Shown here: positions 24,921 through 35,800 of the stretch, one piece after another
Layout: each line of letters begins with the position of its first letter
Numbering within the stretch: the first letter of the stretch is position 1
From: Hominenteromicrobium mulieris
GTDB taxonomy: Bacteria > Bacillota > Clostridia > Oscillospirales > Acutalibacteraceae
Assembly: GCA_021029595.1 (NCBI GenBank)
Contig: JAJJOY010000002.1
Coordinates: 1 to 64,000 of the forward strand
Direction: 5' to 3'
DNA length: 64,000 nucleotides
Program-made: the position numbers and the translations under genes
The notes under the pieces: model-generated
Databases searched by the model: none
Seen by the model: the letters and a program-made list of their open reading frames with translations, nothing else
Told to the model about the DNA's origin: nothing

Positions 24921-25224
24921 GCGGCATTCTCCTTTTTTCCTCTATTGTAAGCTGCCGCCGCAGCGCGCGACCTATTCTCCTCCAAACCGTTCCGTCGCAT
25001 TACACAGGGAACCAAACGCAAATAAAGCCGGTCTATAAAACCGGCATATTTACTAAGTCATATAATATCGCTTGCAATTCATAGAAAAGAAGATCGTTTT
25101 GGGTGCAGAAACCAAAGCGGGAGCGCAAAAGTACTCCGGCTTACAGGCTTTTGAACGGTTTTTTCTTCTCATAAAATACATACGGTCTCTTTTCTCAATT
25201 CTTTTGATCGCGCTCAAATTCCAC
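24921..25224 (-). other. Gap between the Hpt gene and the hybrid kinase gene
   Basis: Contains the Hpt terminator (25021-25045) and the kinase RBS. The rest (25047-25224) has only a weak minus-strand frame of about 42 codons from the ATG near 25178, without a convincing RBS. No promoter hexamers stood out, so kinase transcription may start from an unrecognised promoter or by read-through. Confidence 0.5.
25021..25045 (-). terminator. Terminator downstream of the Hpt gene
   Basis: GCCGGT and ACCGGC pair over a 7-nt loop; on the minus strand TTTATTT follows. Confidence 0.6.
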
Positions 25225-25572
25225 TCAATCGAGCTTTTCGATGGCCTCCACGATCTCCTTCTGATCTTTGCAGACCTCTTCAAAAAGCGATTCGTCCGTC
25301 AGCGGAACGGCGCCGCGCACGGCCTCCGTTAAAGCGGATGCCGATTTTTGCAGGCGGTCGAAGCCGAGGTTCTGTGCCACACCCTTTAAGGTGTGCGCCG
25401 CAATGAAAGCATCTTTCCAGTTTTTGGCTTCCACAGCTGCTGTAAGCCGGTTATAGGTCGGGTCGTTTGCGTATTTGCGCACGAACTTGCCGATCATTGC
25501 CTCATTCGGGATGCGTTTCATCACGTTTTTGAGGTCGCCGCCGATTTTCTGATATAATTCTTCAAGCTTCAT
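25225..25572 (-). CDS. Stand-alone histidine phosphotransfer (Hpt) protein
   Basis: A 115-residue, all-helical Hpt protein. The phospho-accepting His lies in the motif AAHTLKGVAQNLGF (His about 60), the canonical HxLKGxxxxxG pattern. Such proteins carry phosphate from the receiver of a hybrid kinase to the receiver of a response regulator. It is placed 23 nt downstream of the REC-HD-GYP-GGDEF gene and upstream of a hybrid kinase without Hpt, which makes these three the likely partners. A second hybrid kinase without Hpt (45385-47961) might also use it. RBS AAAGGTGA. Confidence 0.93.
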   Translation of the reverse strand: MKLEELYQKIGGDLKNVMKRIPNEAMIGKFVRKYANDPTYNRLTAAVEAKNWKDAFIAAHTLKGVAQNLGFDRLQKSASALTEAVRGAVPLTDESLFEEVCKDQKEIVEAIEKLD

Positions 25573-25595
25573 AATCAGTCACCTTTCTGCAATTC

Positions 25596-27971
25596 CTATC
25601 TGCATGCCACATGATTTCCATTCGCGTGTTTCGCTTTATTTTCGTACATGCGCAGGTCTGCCTGCCGAATGGCTTCGGAGAGCGGGTGTACGCGGTATAC
25701 GCCGCCAAGGCTGACATCAAGCTTCACCTCGGGGTAATCCGGCAATTTTGTCTCCTGCACGGCGCGTCTGAGCTGCTTTAAACGCTCATAGAACACCTCT
25801 TCGCCGATCTTGGAGAAGATGAGGAGGAATTCGTCCCCGCCGTAGCGGATGAGCGTATCGCTGCCGCGGATGCCGGAACGGATTGTGTTCGCGATGGTTT
25901 TCAGCGCTTCATCGCCCACAGGGTGGCCGTATGTATCGTTAATCTGCTTAAAAAGGTCAACATCCACGATTGCCACGGCATCTGCGCTTTCCAAATTGGA
26001 CTGGAAACTCTCAAGATACAGTCTCGTGTACGTTCCGGTCAGGGTATCGCGGTAGAAGTTCATAAGCGAAGAACGCGTTGGCGCATCGTTGTCGCCGCCG
26101 CAGCGTGTGCACTCCGCTTCGTCTTCATGCGAAGCAATCTCCAGTGTGCAGGTACGTCCGTTGACGTTGATATGTTTAGAAAGCACGAAGTACATTTGCC
26201 TGTCACGCATTTCCAGCTTGGTGACCCACTCTTTTCCTTCCAGAGAGCGGGAAGAAATACAGTTTTCGCACGGCTCGTTTCTGCCCCAAATTTCATAGCA
26301 GTGTATCGGCGTAGTAATTACTTTGCCGTCTTTATCCAGCTCAAGGTTCTCATTCGTTTTCGGATCAACAAGGCGCACAACCTCAAACACGCGGCTCAAA
26401 TCTTTCAAAAGATGAGACACACTATATTCAGAGCATTTTTCGAGCACATCTTCTCCGCGCCGCACCATTTCATCCTGAATATCTTCAAAGCGTCCAAGCA
26501 CGCCGGCATAATTTTTGTATTTAGTTGTCCAAAGCGATTTTGCCGTAAGGCGCTGCCAGCGATATTCCCCGTTAACGGGGATCTGCACAATCATTTTCAC
26601 TTCCGGTCTTTCCGGCGTTGTTGCTTTCAGCTTTTCACGCATAGCGAGCCAATCCTTTTCAGAGAGCAGCGAAACGTCGTTCCATTCCGTCAGATACATG
26701 GATTTTTCTCGTTGATCGACCGGCGCATTCCAATCTTTGAGATGTACGGTATTTGTCCAGTGGTCAAATTCAAACTGGATACCGCCGCACTGCTCTGCGA
26801 AGAATTCCGCCTTTTTCTGCTCGAAGGTGAGCAGGCTGTGCGCACGGTTATTAGGCATAAGTTCTTTTTGCTCGAGCATTTCATCGGAAAGACGCTTTGC
26901 TTCCTGACGGTAATCGAACCGTCTGGGGTCTGTGTGCATGTTCTCGAAAAGTTGATCCTGCACGTCCAAAAGACACTGTATCAAAAGCGGATTGAAGGCG
27001 CCGCATTCGCCGTTTGTAATCATTTTAATAGCGGTCGCGTGGTCGAACGACTTTTTGTAGCAGCGTTCGCTTGTAAGCGCGTCGTACACGTCTGCCATGG
27101 CGACGACCTGCGCGGAAATCGGAATCTCATCGCCCTTGAGGCCGTCCGGGTAGCCGCGGCCGTCCCAACGCTCGTGATGCCAGCGGCAGATCTCATGTGC
27201 CAGATTCATCAGCGTTTCGGCTTGCTGCGTACCGAGGTCGTACAGCATGGCGTCGCCAATGGCGGCGTGATTCTTCATAATCTCCCACTCTTCGGGGTCG
27301 AGCTTGCCGGGCTTATTTAAAATTGCTTTCGGAACGCTGATCTTACCGATGTCGTGCAGTGCGGAAATCGAAACGATCATAGAGATATCCGTTTCCGTCA
27401 GCGGGTATTTATCCGTGATCTCAATCAAACGGTGCAGGAGGGTGCCTGTCATCATGCGCACATGCAGAATATGCTGGCCGCTTTCGTTGTTGCGGTATTC
27501 GATAACATGGCTCAAGATATTGATCATCGTGTTGTTCGTCTTTTCACGCTCGTAGACCTGCTCCTCCACAAGGCGCACAAGGCGCTTTTGGCGAGCATAC
27601 AGCATGAGCGTGTTTTCGACACGGCGGCGGACGACCGTCAGATCGAACGGTCTGCTGATGTAATCCGAAGCGCCGAGGTCATAGCTGCGGCGGATGAAAT
27701 CCACGTCATTTTCGGACGATATGATGATAACCGGCACCTCGCTGATCCAATGCCGTAGATTCATGACCTCCAGCACGCCGAAACCATCCATTTTCGGCAT
27801 GTTGATGTCGAGCATCACGAGGTCGATATCATCGTTTTTTTCGAGGATATCGACGGCTTCTGTGCCGTCTTTTGCCATGACATATTCGTATTTATCGCTG
27901 AGTATTTCCTCAAGGAGCATTTGGTTCATTTCCGAATCGTCCGCGATGAGTATTTTTTCCTTTAAACTCAT
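25596..27971 (-). CDS. Response regulator with HD-GYP and GGDEF domains (c-di-GMP turnover)
   Basis: A 791-residue protein. Domains: receiver (1-120; Asp55 in VMLDINMP; the usual Lys before Pro is Arg, SRPF), HD-GYP phosphodiesterase (about 140-340; HDIGK at 206-210 and HHERWDGRGYPDG at 265-277), a PAS-like region (about 380-610) with a CYEIWGRNEPCENC Cys motif, and GGDEF (about 635-791) with intact RYGGDEF (711-715) and an inhibitory RxxD site (702-705). Both synthesis and breakdown of c-di-GMP look possible. I use the ATG at 27971 (RBS AAGGAG) rather than the in-frame ATG at 28007. It adjoins the 3' end of the type IV pilus operon, so pilus control is a natural hypothesis. Confidence 0.93.
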   Translation of the reverse strand: MSLKEKILIADDSEMNQMLLEEILSDKYEYVMAKDGTEAVDILEKNDDIDLVMLDINMPKMDGFGVLEVMNLRHWISEVPVIIISSENDVDFIRRSYDLGASDYISRPFDLTVVRRRVENTLMLYARQKRLVRLVEEQVYEREKTNNTMINILSHVIEYRNNESGQHILHVRMMTGTLLHRLIEITDKYPLTETDISMIVSISALHDIGKISVPKAILNKPGKLDPEEWEIMKNHAAIGDAMLYDLGTQQAETLMNLAHEICRWHHERWDGRGYPDGLKGDEIPISAQVVAMADVYDALTSERCYKKSFDHATAIKMITNGECGAFNPLLIQCLLDVQDQLFENMHTDPRRFDYRQEAKRLSDEMLEQKELMPNNRAHSLLTFEQKKAEFFAEQCGGIQFEFDHWTNTVHLKDWNAPVDQREKSMYLTEWNDVSLLSEKDWLAMREKLKATTPERPEVKMIVQIPVNGEYRWQRLTAKSLWTTKYKNYAGVLGRFEDIQDEMVRRGEDVLEKCSEYSVSHLLKDLSRVFEVVRLVDPKTNENLELDKDGKVITTPIHCYEIWGRNEPCENCISSRSLEGKEWVTKLEMRDRQMYFVLSKHINVNGRTCTLEIASHEDEAECTRCGGDNDAPTRSSLMNFYRDTLTGTYTRLYLESFQSNLESADAVAIVDVDLFKQINDTYGHPVGDEALKTIANTIRSGIRGSDTLIRYGGDEFLLIFSKIGEEVFYERLKQLRRAVQETKLPDYPEVKLDVSLGGVYRVHPLSEAIRQADLRMYENKAKHANGNHVACR

Positions 27972-28022
27972 AGATTTCTCCTTGCAGCGCTTTCTGTTTC
28001 GTCTCACAATTTATTCTTTATC

Positions 28023-28036
28023 GGAAAGCGCTTTCA
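28023..28036 (-). promoter_or_regulatory. cre-like site in the leader of the c-di-GMP gene
   Basis: TGAAAGCGCTTTCC on the minus strand differs from the CcpA cre consensus (TGWAANCGNTNWCA) at the last base only. It lies about 130 nt downstream of the start site, so it could be a roadblock site. It is also part of a hairpin (ATCGG...CCGAT), so the match may reflect RNA structure instead. Confidence 0.35.
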
Positions 28037-28170
28037 TTTTTACCGATAGAATGACTTGCCAAAGACAGAATTCGCTATATTCTCTGCAAATTCGTCAAAA
28101 AGTGGATAAAAAGCAGCAATTCTATCTACTCTACACAATAAAGAACACTATTTAAATACACTGTATTTCT

Positions 28171-28199
28171 ATTTTATCATATTTGCTTTTTACGTGCAA
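28171..28199 (-). promoter_or_regulatory. Promoter of the c-di-GMP gene
   Basis: TTGCAC (28194-28199), 17-bp spacer ending ATGA, TAAAAT (28171-28176) on the minus strand. The -10 region TATGATAAAAT is the same as at the pilB promoter (45197-45225). The leader is about 190 nt. Confidence 0.6.
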
Positions 28200-28257
28200 G
28201 AAAAATCGCATGAAATCATACTTTTTAAAAACAAAGCGTATACAAATTCTTTATTGC

Positions 28258-28301
28258 AAAAACACCGCGCCTGCGGAGCATTCCGTTTGGCGCGGTGTTT
28301 C
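28258..28301 (-). terminator. Terminator of the type IV pilus operon
   Basis: A 12-bp perfect stem (AAACACCGCGCC/GGCGCGGTGTTT) overlaps the stop region of the last pilin-like gene and is followed by TTTGC on the minus strand. It marks the 3' end of the pilus operon. Confidence 0.75.
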
Positions 28302-28847
28302 TCAGTTTTCTGTATTGCGGATGTCTTCGGCGCGGGCGTGGCCCTCTGCGGTGTCTTCGGTCGTCACATTGAGCTTTTCCACTTCAAAGGTGGTTTCGGC
28401 CAGCGTGTTTTTATTTTCGCTGTCTTTTACGCTCAGCCGCACTGTGAAAAGGGAGGAAACATCGTCATACGTTAAGCTTTTCACCTCAGCTTTAATACCG
28501 TAGGGGTACGCCTTTGCGGGCAGAATGTCCTTGCCGCCAAGCTGCACATGCCCTTCCGGCGTAGTGGTAAACGCGGTGTAATCGCCGCTGCCGAACTGCT
28601 GGCTGAAAAAGCCCGTAACGTTGCCGCTGCCGTCTACTTTCAGTGTGCCGGAATAGCGCAGCTCATCGCTGATGGTGGTCGTAAGCGTGGAGCACAGTAC
28701 CTGCGCTTCCGAATATGAAACGGATTTTGCGTAGGAGCGCACGCCGAGCTGCACCCCCAACACCATCACCATGCTGACAAGCACCAAAATGGCGACTGTG
28801 CAGAGCATTTCCACGAGCGTTAAGCCTTTTTTATCTTTCAGCTTCAA
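28302..28847 (-). CDS. Pilin-like protein (type IV pilus minor pilin)
   Basis: A 181-residue protein with a class III signal, KDKKGLTLVEMLCTVAILVL. Cleavage would fall after the Gly, and Glu is at +5 of the mature form, followed by a 20-residue hydrophobic helix. The remainder is a beta-rich globular head without recognisable motif. It starts with TTG at 28847, which overlaps the TGA of the previous gene (TTGA), so its translation is coupled. Minor pilins prime filament assembly and sit near the tip. It is the last gene of the operon. Confidence 0.82.
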   Translation of the reverse strand: MKLKDKKGLTLVEMLCTVAILVLVSMVMVLGVQLGVRSYAKSVSYSEAQVLCSTLTTTISDELRYSGTLKVDGSGNVTGFFSQQFGSGDYTAFTTTPEGHVQLGGKDILPAKAYPYGIKAEVKSLTYDDVSSLFTVRLSVKDSENKNTLAETTFEVEKLNVTTEDTAEGHARAEDIRNTEN

Positions 28848-29152
28848 GTTCCCGCCCCCTGCTCTTTGCTTTCCCTGTAATACGTGTAGCCGTTTTCGCT
28901 TGTGTATTCATCGACTTGAACATGGATGATTTTTGTGGCACTGTTTTTATCCTTAATGATCAGCGTTTTGGTTTCGCTGCCCTTGACGGCATTCTTATAC
29001 GTTAAAGCCACATCGGTTTTGCGCACCTTGGCATTTACCTTGGATGCCGTGGAAACTGCGGTGGAGAGAAAAAGCATAACGAGCACCACGACCACGATGG
29101 CCATGAGCGTTTCCACCAGTGTTTCCGCTTTTTGTGAACGCAGCTTTTTCAA
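28844..29152 (-). CDS. Small pilin-like protein with degenerate prepilin signal
   Basis: A 102-residue protein with N-terminus KKLRSQKAETLVETLMAIVV. It resembles a prepilin signal in which the Gly at -1 is Ala and the +1 residue is Glu; TLVETL keeps the Glu pattern of the helix start. The hydrophobic helix spans about 14-35. The start is TTG at 29152, with AAAGGAGGT 6 nt before it, and again overlaps the upstream stop as TTGA. PilV/PilI-like minor pilins have this size. Ala at -1 is tolerated by some prepilin peptidases, so processing is uncertain. Confidence 0.7.
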   Translation of the reverse strand: MKKLRSQKAETLVETLMAIVVVVLVMLFLSTAVSTASKVNAKVRKTDVALTYKNAVKGSETKTLIIKDKNSATKIIHVQVDEYTSENGYTYYRESKEQGAGT

Positions 29153-29790
29153 CCCGTTACCTCCTTTTGCAGCTTTGCCTTATTCCATTCGAGTGTTCGG
29201 GTGACGACCTGCGTGGAGCCCGTATCGCCGGAGGTTCTTTCCTCCGTCAATTTGCCCTCCATAGTCAACACCATGCGGCAGGGGTGTTCGGAACCCACAC
29301 CGTTTGTGAATGTTGCAGTGAGGTTATACACCTTGCTGCTTTCGTCACTGCCGGTGCCGACTGATACAAGGATTTCTGCCGATACATCTTCATAACCGTC
29401 TACGGAGAACGTGTAGGTCTTTGCATAAGTGGACGTCGTGTTCACACCTATAAACCGTGCGCCGATGTCATTGATCATATCTCCCACCGCACATGTGGCC
29501 TTTATCGTATCATTCGTCGTAGTGGTCGTTCCATCCGCATGCGTCACCGTGGTCGTAACATCTTTATACCGGCCCGTAAGGCTTTGGAAATCGTCGCGCA
29601 CGAGCTCGGCGGCAGAGCTGACCGCGAGGTAGGCCTGCTGCTGTTCTTTTTCCGAGCGCTTATTTACGGCGGCGCTGGTGGCGGCGGAGATGATGACCGC
29701 GCTCACCATGATGCCGACCAGCATAAGCAGCAGTGCCATCAGCATGGATGCACCCTTTTGACTATTCAGTTTTCTGCGGATCGCCTGCAT
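29149..29790 (-). CDS. PilX-like minor pilin protein
   Basis: A 213-residue protein. After SQKGASMLMALLLMLVGIMV there is a hydrophobic helix of the PilX/GspK type: Gly then A-S-M, with no Glu at +5, as is common for this class. The head domain has repeated beta-strand-like Thr/Val stretches (DVTTTVTHADGTTTTTN). I use the ATG at 29790, preceded by AAAAGGCAGGTG; the frame is open 25 codons further up, but that part would overlap the stop of the giant adhesin gene. GspK/PilX-like subunits cap the pilus tip, which fits a place next to the giant adhesin. Confidence 0.75.
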   Translation of the reverse strand: MQAIRRKLNSQKGASMLMALLLMLVGIMVSAVIISAATSAAVNKRSEKEQQQAYLAVSSAAELVRDDFQSLTGRYKDVTTTVTHADGTTTTTNDTIKATCAVGDMINDIGARFIGVNTTSTYAKTYTFSVDGYEDVSAEILVSVGTGSDESSKVYNLTATFTNGVGSEHPCRMVLTMEGKLTEERTSGDTGSTQVVTRTLEWNKAKLQKEVTG

Positions 29791-29815
29791 TTTCGGCACC
29801 TGCCTTTTTGTTGAT

Positions 29816-32800
29816 TTACGGTTCAGCGGTCTCGCCGCCTGCTGCGGTATCTTCCCAAACGGCATAGAGGGTGAGTTCGCTCTTATTCTCCATCGCCATG
29901 GAGTTTACGATGCTCTGAATTGAGTTCTCATCTGCATACTGCTCTGCATCCGTAGCCGTCAACGCCCAGCCCTTAAAGGTAGATGTTCCCTTTGTGAACG
30001 TATTCTGCAGAAGGGTGTCCGTTGTTTGAATCTTATCATAAGCATACGAAACAGCACCCATCGTACCCAAGCCGCCGTTGGCATCAAACTGGATGGTATA
30101 GGTGTTCGGAACCGCCTTGATCTCGGTATCTGCGAAAATCTCGGGGAGATTATCTAAGTCAAACGTATAGCCTAAAATAGCTGTTGCCAACTTGTTCTTT
30201 TCTTCTTCCGTTAACGTCGGCTTTTCGCCGTAAGATACCTTTTTCTCCAGCACCAAATCGCCGTTTACCGTTACAAACTTCACCTTATACTCATTGGAAA
30301 CAATAGTGTACGGGGTGGTGAGGTTGTAGGTCACGTCGCCGTTTTTGAGGACGATCTTTAGGGTGATCTCGCCTGCCGCGGCGGATTCCACCTTTACGGC
30401 GCGGTATCGGAACTTCGTGTCGTTCGTTTCTGTCGTCCACTTATCGCTTACCGTCACTTTGTAGGTGTGATTTTCATCGGTCGTGATGCCGTCTGTGACC
30501 ACGGTGTAGGTCGTTTCCCCTGCGGTGATCTCGATTTGATCGACCGTAAAGCCTTTCAAATCGGTATACTCGTCCGTCGCGTAGAGGAACAGCGCGCTTT
30601 CCTGCATGGCGGGGCCGTTTTCCGGGTATTCAACGGTCGTACCGGTGTAGGAGGTCGTGGATTTTTTCGGCGTGTGCGGCAGAGAAATCTGGTTATAGAC
30701 GCTGCCGTTGACGCTGCCGTTTGCCAGGCCAAGCACATCACTCGGCTTTGTTGTAGCGCTGATATACAGCGTAGCCGTGACCTCTTTTGCGGGCTCCGCG
30801 GCAGTTGCCGCGCCGTACGGATATGTGCACGTGATGCTCACCGTGGCTTCGCCCGCAGCAAAGCCGGTAAGTGGCAAGGAGAACGTGCCGTCTGCGTTCA
30901 GCTTGATATCGTCCTTACTGCACTCGATGACATCCTGCTGCACGCCGTTGTTATCGACAGCAATCTCCCATCTGAGCGTCTTTTCGGTCTCGGCAAGCAG
31001 CTGCTTGTCGTTTGCGTCCTTTACGGTCAGCGTGATCGTATCGGTGTCGCCGGAATAAACCGAAACGTTCGTAGAAGAAGCCTCCAGCTTGAGCGATGCC
31101 GTAACTTCGATCGTGAGACGCGCGATGTAATTGCCAAGCTTCGCCTCTGCGATGACCGTGCCGACGTTCTGCCCGATGAATGTGACATTGTAGCAGTTAT
31201 TCGCGTTGTTATACGCAATGCGGCTGACTGTTGCTGCGGCCTTATCGTTTGTGAGCTCGTTTCTGTCTTCGTCGTACAGCTTGATTTCCGGCTCCGCGCT
31301 CGTATCTACGTCGCTGCTGGCGATAAGCAAATGTGTCTGCAAAAGCGCCTTGCCGTCTTCGCTTTCGTTCAAAGTGCTGTCTTCCGCTTTCGTTTTGATA
31401 TCCGCAAGCAGGTCGAGCTTCCGGGAGTTTTCTTCCCATAAGAGACCGATGCGCGGCCAGCGGCCGTAATGCACATTGACTGTGCTGCCGAAGATATCCG
31501 TCTGTGTCAGAACCGTCGGGAACGGATAGTTAAGCCCCTGCAGCGCCGTATCGTTGCCCGGAAAGCTATATTTGCCGTCGATGTTCTGCCCCTGCTCGGT
31601 GACGGTAACGGTGGAGAAGCTCTTATAGCTTGGGCCGGACTGGTAGTTCTTGTTCAGTTTCGTTAAGAAATCGCTGCTCTGCATTTCGGCATACGTTACG
31701 TATGGGGTGGAATCATTGAACAACTTGATCTCACGCCCCCACTTATCCTGATGTGTCATGTTCAGGTTCAGGTTATACCAACTTGAGGGAGTTTTATTGC
31801 CGCCATATTTGCGGTAATCATCTGTATTTAATACGGCGGATTCAAGTGCATAGCAGTTATGAATCTCAATATAGTCGTTTTTAACATCCGCGAAATTTTC
31901 CTGCATTTCGCCATTGGAGGCGATTGCCTGCGTACTCTTTATAATATTTTGCTCGTTGGCTTTACCACGTTTTGGCATCTCAACATAACTGTAGCAGTTT
32001 TCAACCTTGAGCACACGACTCACATCACCAACCAAAGTTGCTAAGCCGCCGCTGTTTCGCATGACAATACCGCCAACAAGGCCGCCCATCCAGATATTCG
32101 CACCCTGATTATAGTTACTATACCAAGATTTAGCTGTGCTTCTCATAGAACCGCCGGCATAACAATATCGCACTGCGCCACGAGAAACACCGGCAATACC
32201 GCCGACGCGCAGATTTTGATAAGCACCATTATAGCCGATATTGATAATAATATCTGTTACAGCGGAGCAGTTTGTAATATCCATGTTTGTCATGCCGACA
32301 AGACCGCCGACACTGCCGCCGCCCCAACCCGGGGCGTTTGCATGGTTATCCTGAATGGTATAGCCGGAAACCGTACAGTTTGTAAATACACTTGCAGGAT
32401 TGTCTCTGCCGGCCGCAAAGCCGACAAGACCGCCAACGCAATACCAGCTCACACCGTCTTTTGCGGCTTCGATTACATTGCCTTCATTCGAGTATACGAC
32501 CACATTTTTAACCGTTGCACCGACCGTGATGCCAAAAATACCAACACATTCCGCATTGCTGTGAATTTCAACATTTTTGATCGTATATGCCTGTCCGTCA
32601 TAATGAGAAGCAAAATATGACATTGTCGGATCAGCTTTTGCTGTATCGCCTGCATTATCATACATGCTTCCGATAGGCGTGAAGTTATTGGTCTTACCGA
32701 GTGTACGGTATTCCGAGGAAGCATTCAAATCGTGTGTTTGATTCCAATACAGCTCTTTGCCGCTTCCCGATACCGTGCGAGTATCGCCGTAAACCTGATA

Positions 32801-35800
32801 CGTGTATTTATCCTTAAACGTATTCCAATCCCATTTGTTCTGAGACACAATGGAGGTGCTTGTATTGTGCTTTCCGGAATTCCAGTTGATAAACTGCAGC
32901 TGCGAGACGGAGCGAATCTCGTAAGCGTTGCCGTTGGCGCCGGGTTCGACGTCACCTGTTTTTGTCATTTTGTTCTGTACTTCGGAGCTATCGAGGCTCA
33001 TAGAGTTTGCAAAGAACGGGTTGACGGTGTAGATGTATACGGTAGCATCTGTTCCGCTGCCGTAATCCAGCCACCATGTGCCGTTTGCTTTGCTGCCGGT
33101 CAAATACATTTTGTCTTCGCCGGTTTCATATGCGACAAACGTATAGCCGGGCATCTGCTTACCGAGCGCTTCGCCGGCTTTTGCATTTTCTGCAACGCTC
33201 ATGAAGTTTTCATTGAAGTATACAGCACTTAATAAAGTCTTCAAATTATTGCTGTTCGCATAGAAATAGCCGTAGCCGTAATGCGTTACAACGCCGCCGT
33301 CGTCGTGCTCTTCACAGAGAGAATCGCCCTTTAAGATGTCGTTGTTTGCGCTGGAAATTTCATTGCCCTGGCTTGTGCCCACGTAGCTGAAGTGGTAGCC
33401 GCTGTTGCTGCCGCTGTCTTCATATTCCCAGTAGAACACACCGAGCGTACCGATGTCCTTCTGCACGGGCCAATCGCCGTAATGCACGGTCTTCCCTGCT
33501 GCATTGCGCACGACTGCCGGGTAGATATAATAATCGCCGGTCGTTTCTTTGGCATTATAGGTGCAATCTGCCTTTTTGAAATTGCTGATTGTTTTGTTTT
33601 GCAGCTCGCTGCCCGTAAGGGGCTCACCCGCCGCGTTATCTTTGAATTCGTTCGTGGAGGTGTTGTAAGCATAAAGCGTGCCTCTATACGAATACGTGCC
33701 GCCGTCCAGATAATAGCACTGGTATGCCGAACCGCCGGTATGCGCAAAGCCGTAGGACTCCGCATCGCCGGAAGCTGTCAGCGCCGTAGCGCTGTAGCTG
33801 CGGCGAATCATGCCGCTGGCGTTGTTCGCCGCAAAGCCCGCGACCCACACGGTGCTGTTTCGCGCGCCGCGCACCTGAATGCTGCCAAGCGCGTAGGAAT
33901 CCGAAACAGAGGCGTGGTTCACGCCCGCAAAGCCGCCCGCATAGGTGTTAGAGTTCGTATTTGCAAAGCGAATGGACGGGCAGTCCGAAGCGCTGTTGCG
34001 GATGGTGCCGTAGTTGCTGCCGACAAAGCCGCCGAGCGAAGCCGTGCTGGCGCTGTAACCGTAATACTCCATGGTATAGCCGGAAACCGAGCAGTTTGAA
34101 ACCGTGCCGCGGTTATAACCGACGAGCACGCCCATGCTGACGCGCGACGCACTGCCGGAAGCCGAATTACCGCCCTGCGCATTGACATAGGCCACCGTGT
34201 TACTGCCGTCGCCGACAAGGAACACATTGCGCACCGCGGCAGCGGACGACGTATAACCGAACATGCCGATGTAAAGGGATTTTGCTTTAAAGGAAATTTC
34301 CCCTATCGTATTGCAGCCGCCGTTATACACAGCCGTAAACGGTTTATCCCCTGTGCCGATCGGCGCCTGTGTGCTAATCTTTGCAGGCACAACGTCATCA
34401 TATTTTGTCCACTCATACCTGCTGTAATCGATGTTGAGTTCCTGACGGAACACACTGTCCTTTACGGCATCCGCATACTGCGGGTAGTAAAGGCTCAACG
34501 CATACAGCTGGCGGGCGGAGCGGATGCAGACCGTTTCCGGCGCTTGCGGCTTATTTTCGTTGACCGTCACCGTTTTTGCGAAATGCGGATTGTAGTAATA
34601 CTCCGTATTCGTGTTGTTTGCGGTGTCTTCTATCGTGATCTTCTGGTAGAATGTATCCGGCTCTGCGGTGTCGATATACTTGGTGTTGACGACCTCTTTT
34701 GAGAGCGGATAGAGATAATACTTCGTATTTGTCGCGTCGTCAGTCGTTTCAATTGCGCTACCAAACGATACCCGTGCCGTTTGGTCGTTTGCATACGTCA
34801 CGGTAACGTTATCGGTCGCATCTTTCTTTTCGATATACGCCAGCGCATAGCCGTCGCCGACGACAAACTTACTCGTTTTGAGCGTGGAAAGGTTCGCGCC
34901 GTAGAAGCCGTAAGTTTCGTCTTCGTAGCGCTCGTAATAAACCAGTGCGCCGGATTCAAACTCCGCCTGCCAGTCGCCGTAGTGGTTCAGCTTTTCAAGG
35001 CGCGGATACGTGTAATACGTAAGGCCCTGATCCATCAAGTTATACGGAAACGTAGCCGCGCCGGAGGACGACGTGAACGCCTCGGAGATTTCTTTTGCAA
35101 AGCCCGATTCACTGAGTTCTTTATAAGTTTTCGGCGTGGTTTGATTGTCGTTTTCCCACTTGCTTGTGCCGCCTTCGGAAAGGCCGCCGTCTGTCAGATA
35201 ATATACGTTTGAGGCACTGCCCATTGCCTTGACCGTGGAATGAACCTTTGCGTTTTCTCCAACATTGTAAACACACGCAGAATAACCGCCTGTGGCGATC
35301 ACATTGGAGCCGCCTACTAAGCCGAAAGCATCGCCGGTCGCCGTTTGGTAACCCGCTGCATAGAAATCCTCTAAGGTGATAGAGGTTCCCGTTGCGGCCA
35401 CTTCAGACCCGCCCTCTGCCTTTGCGATAAGGCCGCCCGTTCTGTCTGCCTTCAAATAGCAATCCGCATAGGAATCGGTTATCGTTGCCGCATGATACAC
35501 GGCACCGATGAGGCCGCCTGCTGCGCCGTCTGCACGAATGACCGTAGACGCGGAGCTGTCCGTAACGGATACGCTGCCCGTTTTTGTCACCATGCCGATA
35601 AGTCCGCCGACGATTTTACCCTCGAGCCACGGCTGCACTTTTTCCGGGGAATCGACCGTTTCGATATCTGCGAGGTCGCCTTTTTTGGAGCTGAGGTATA
35701 CACGGGTATTTGTGATTTTCACGGTATCGGAAACAGAACCGATGAGCGCACCGACGTTCTGGCCGCCATTATCAATCTTCATGCCGGTAAGCGTCACGTT

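Noticed and set aside
25053-25283. 76-codon minus-strand frame overlapping the end of the Hpt gene
   Set aside because: Its first part is only the Hpt gene in another frame, and the rest has no RBS; kept as intergenic.
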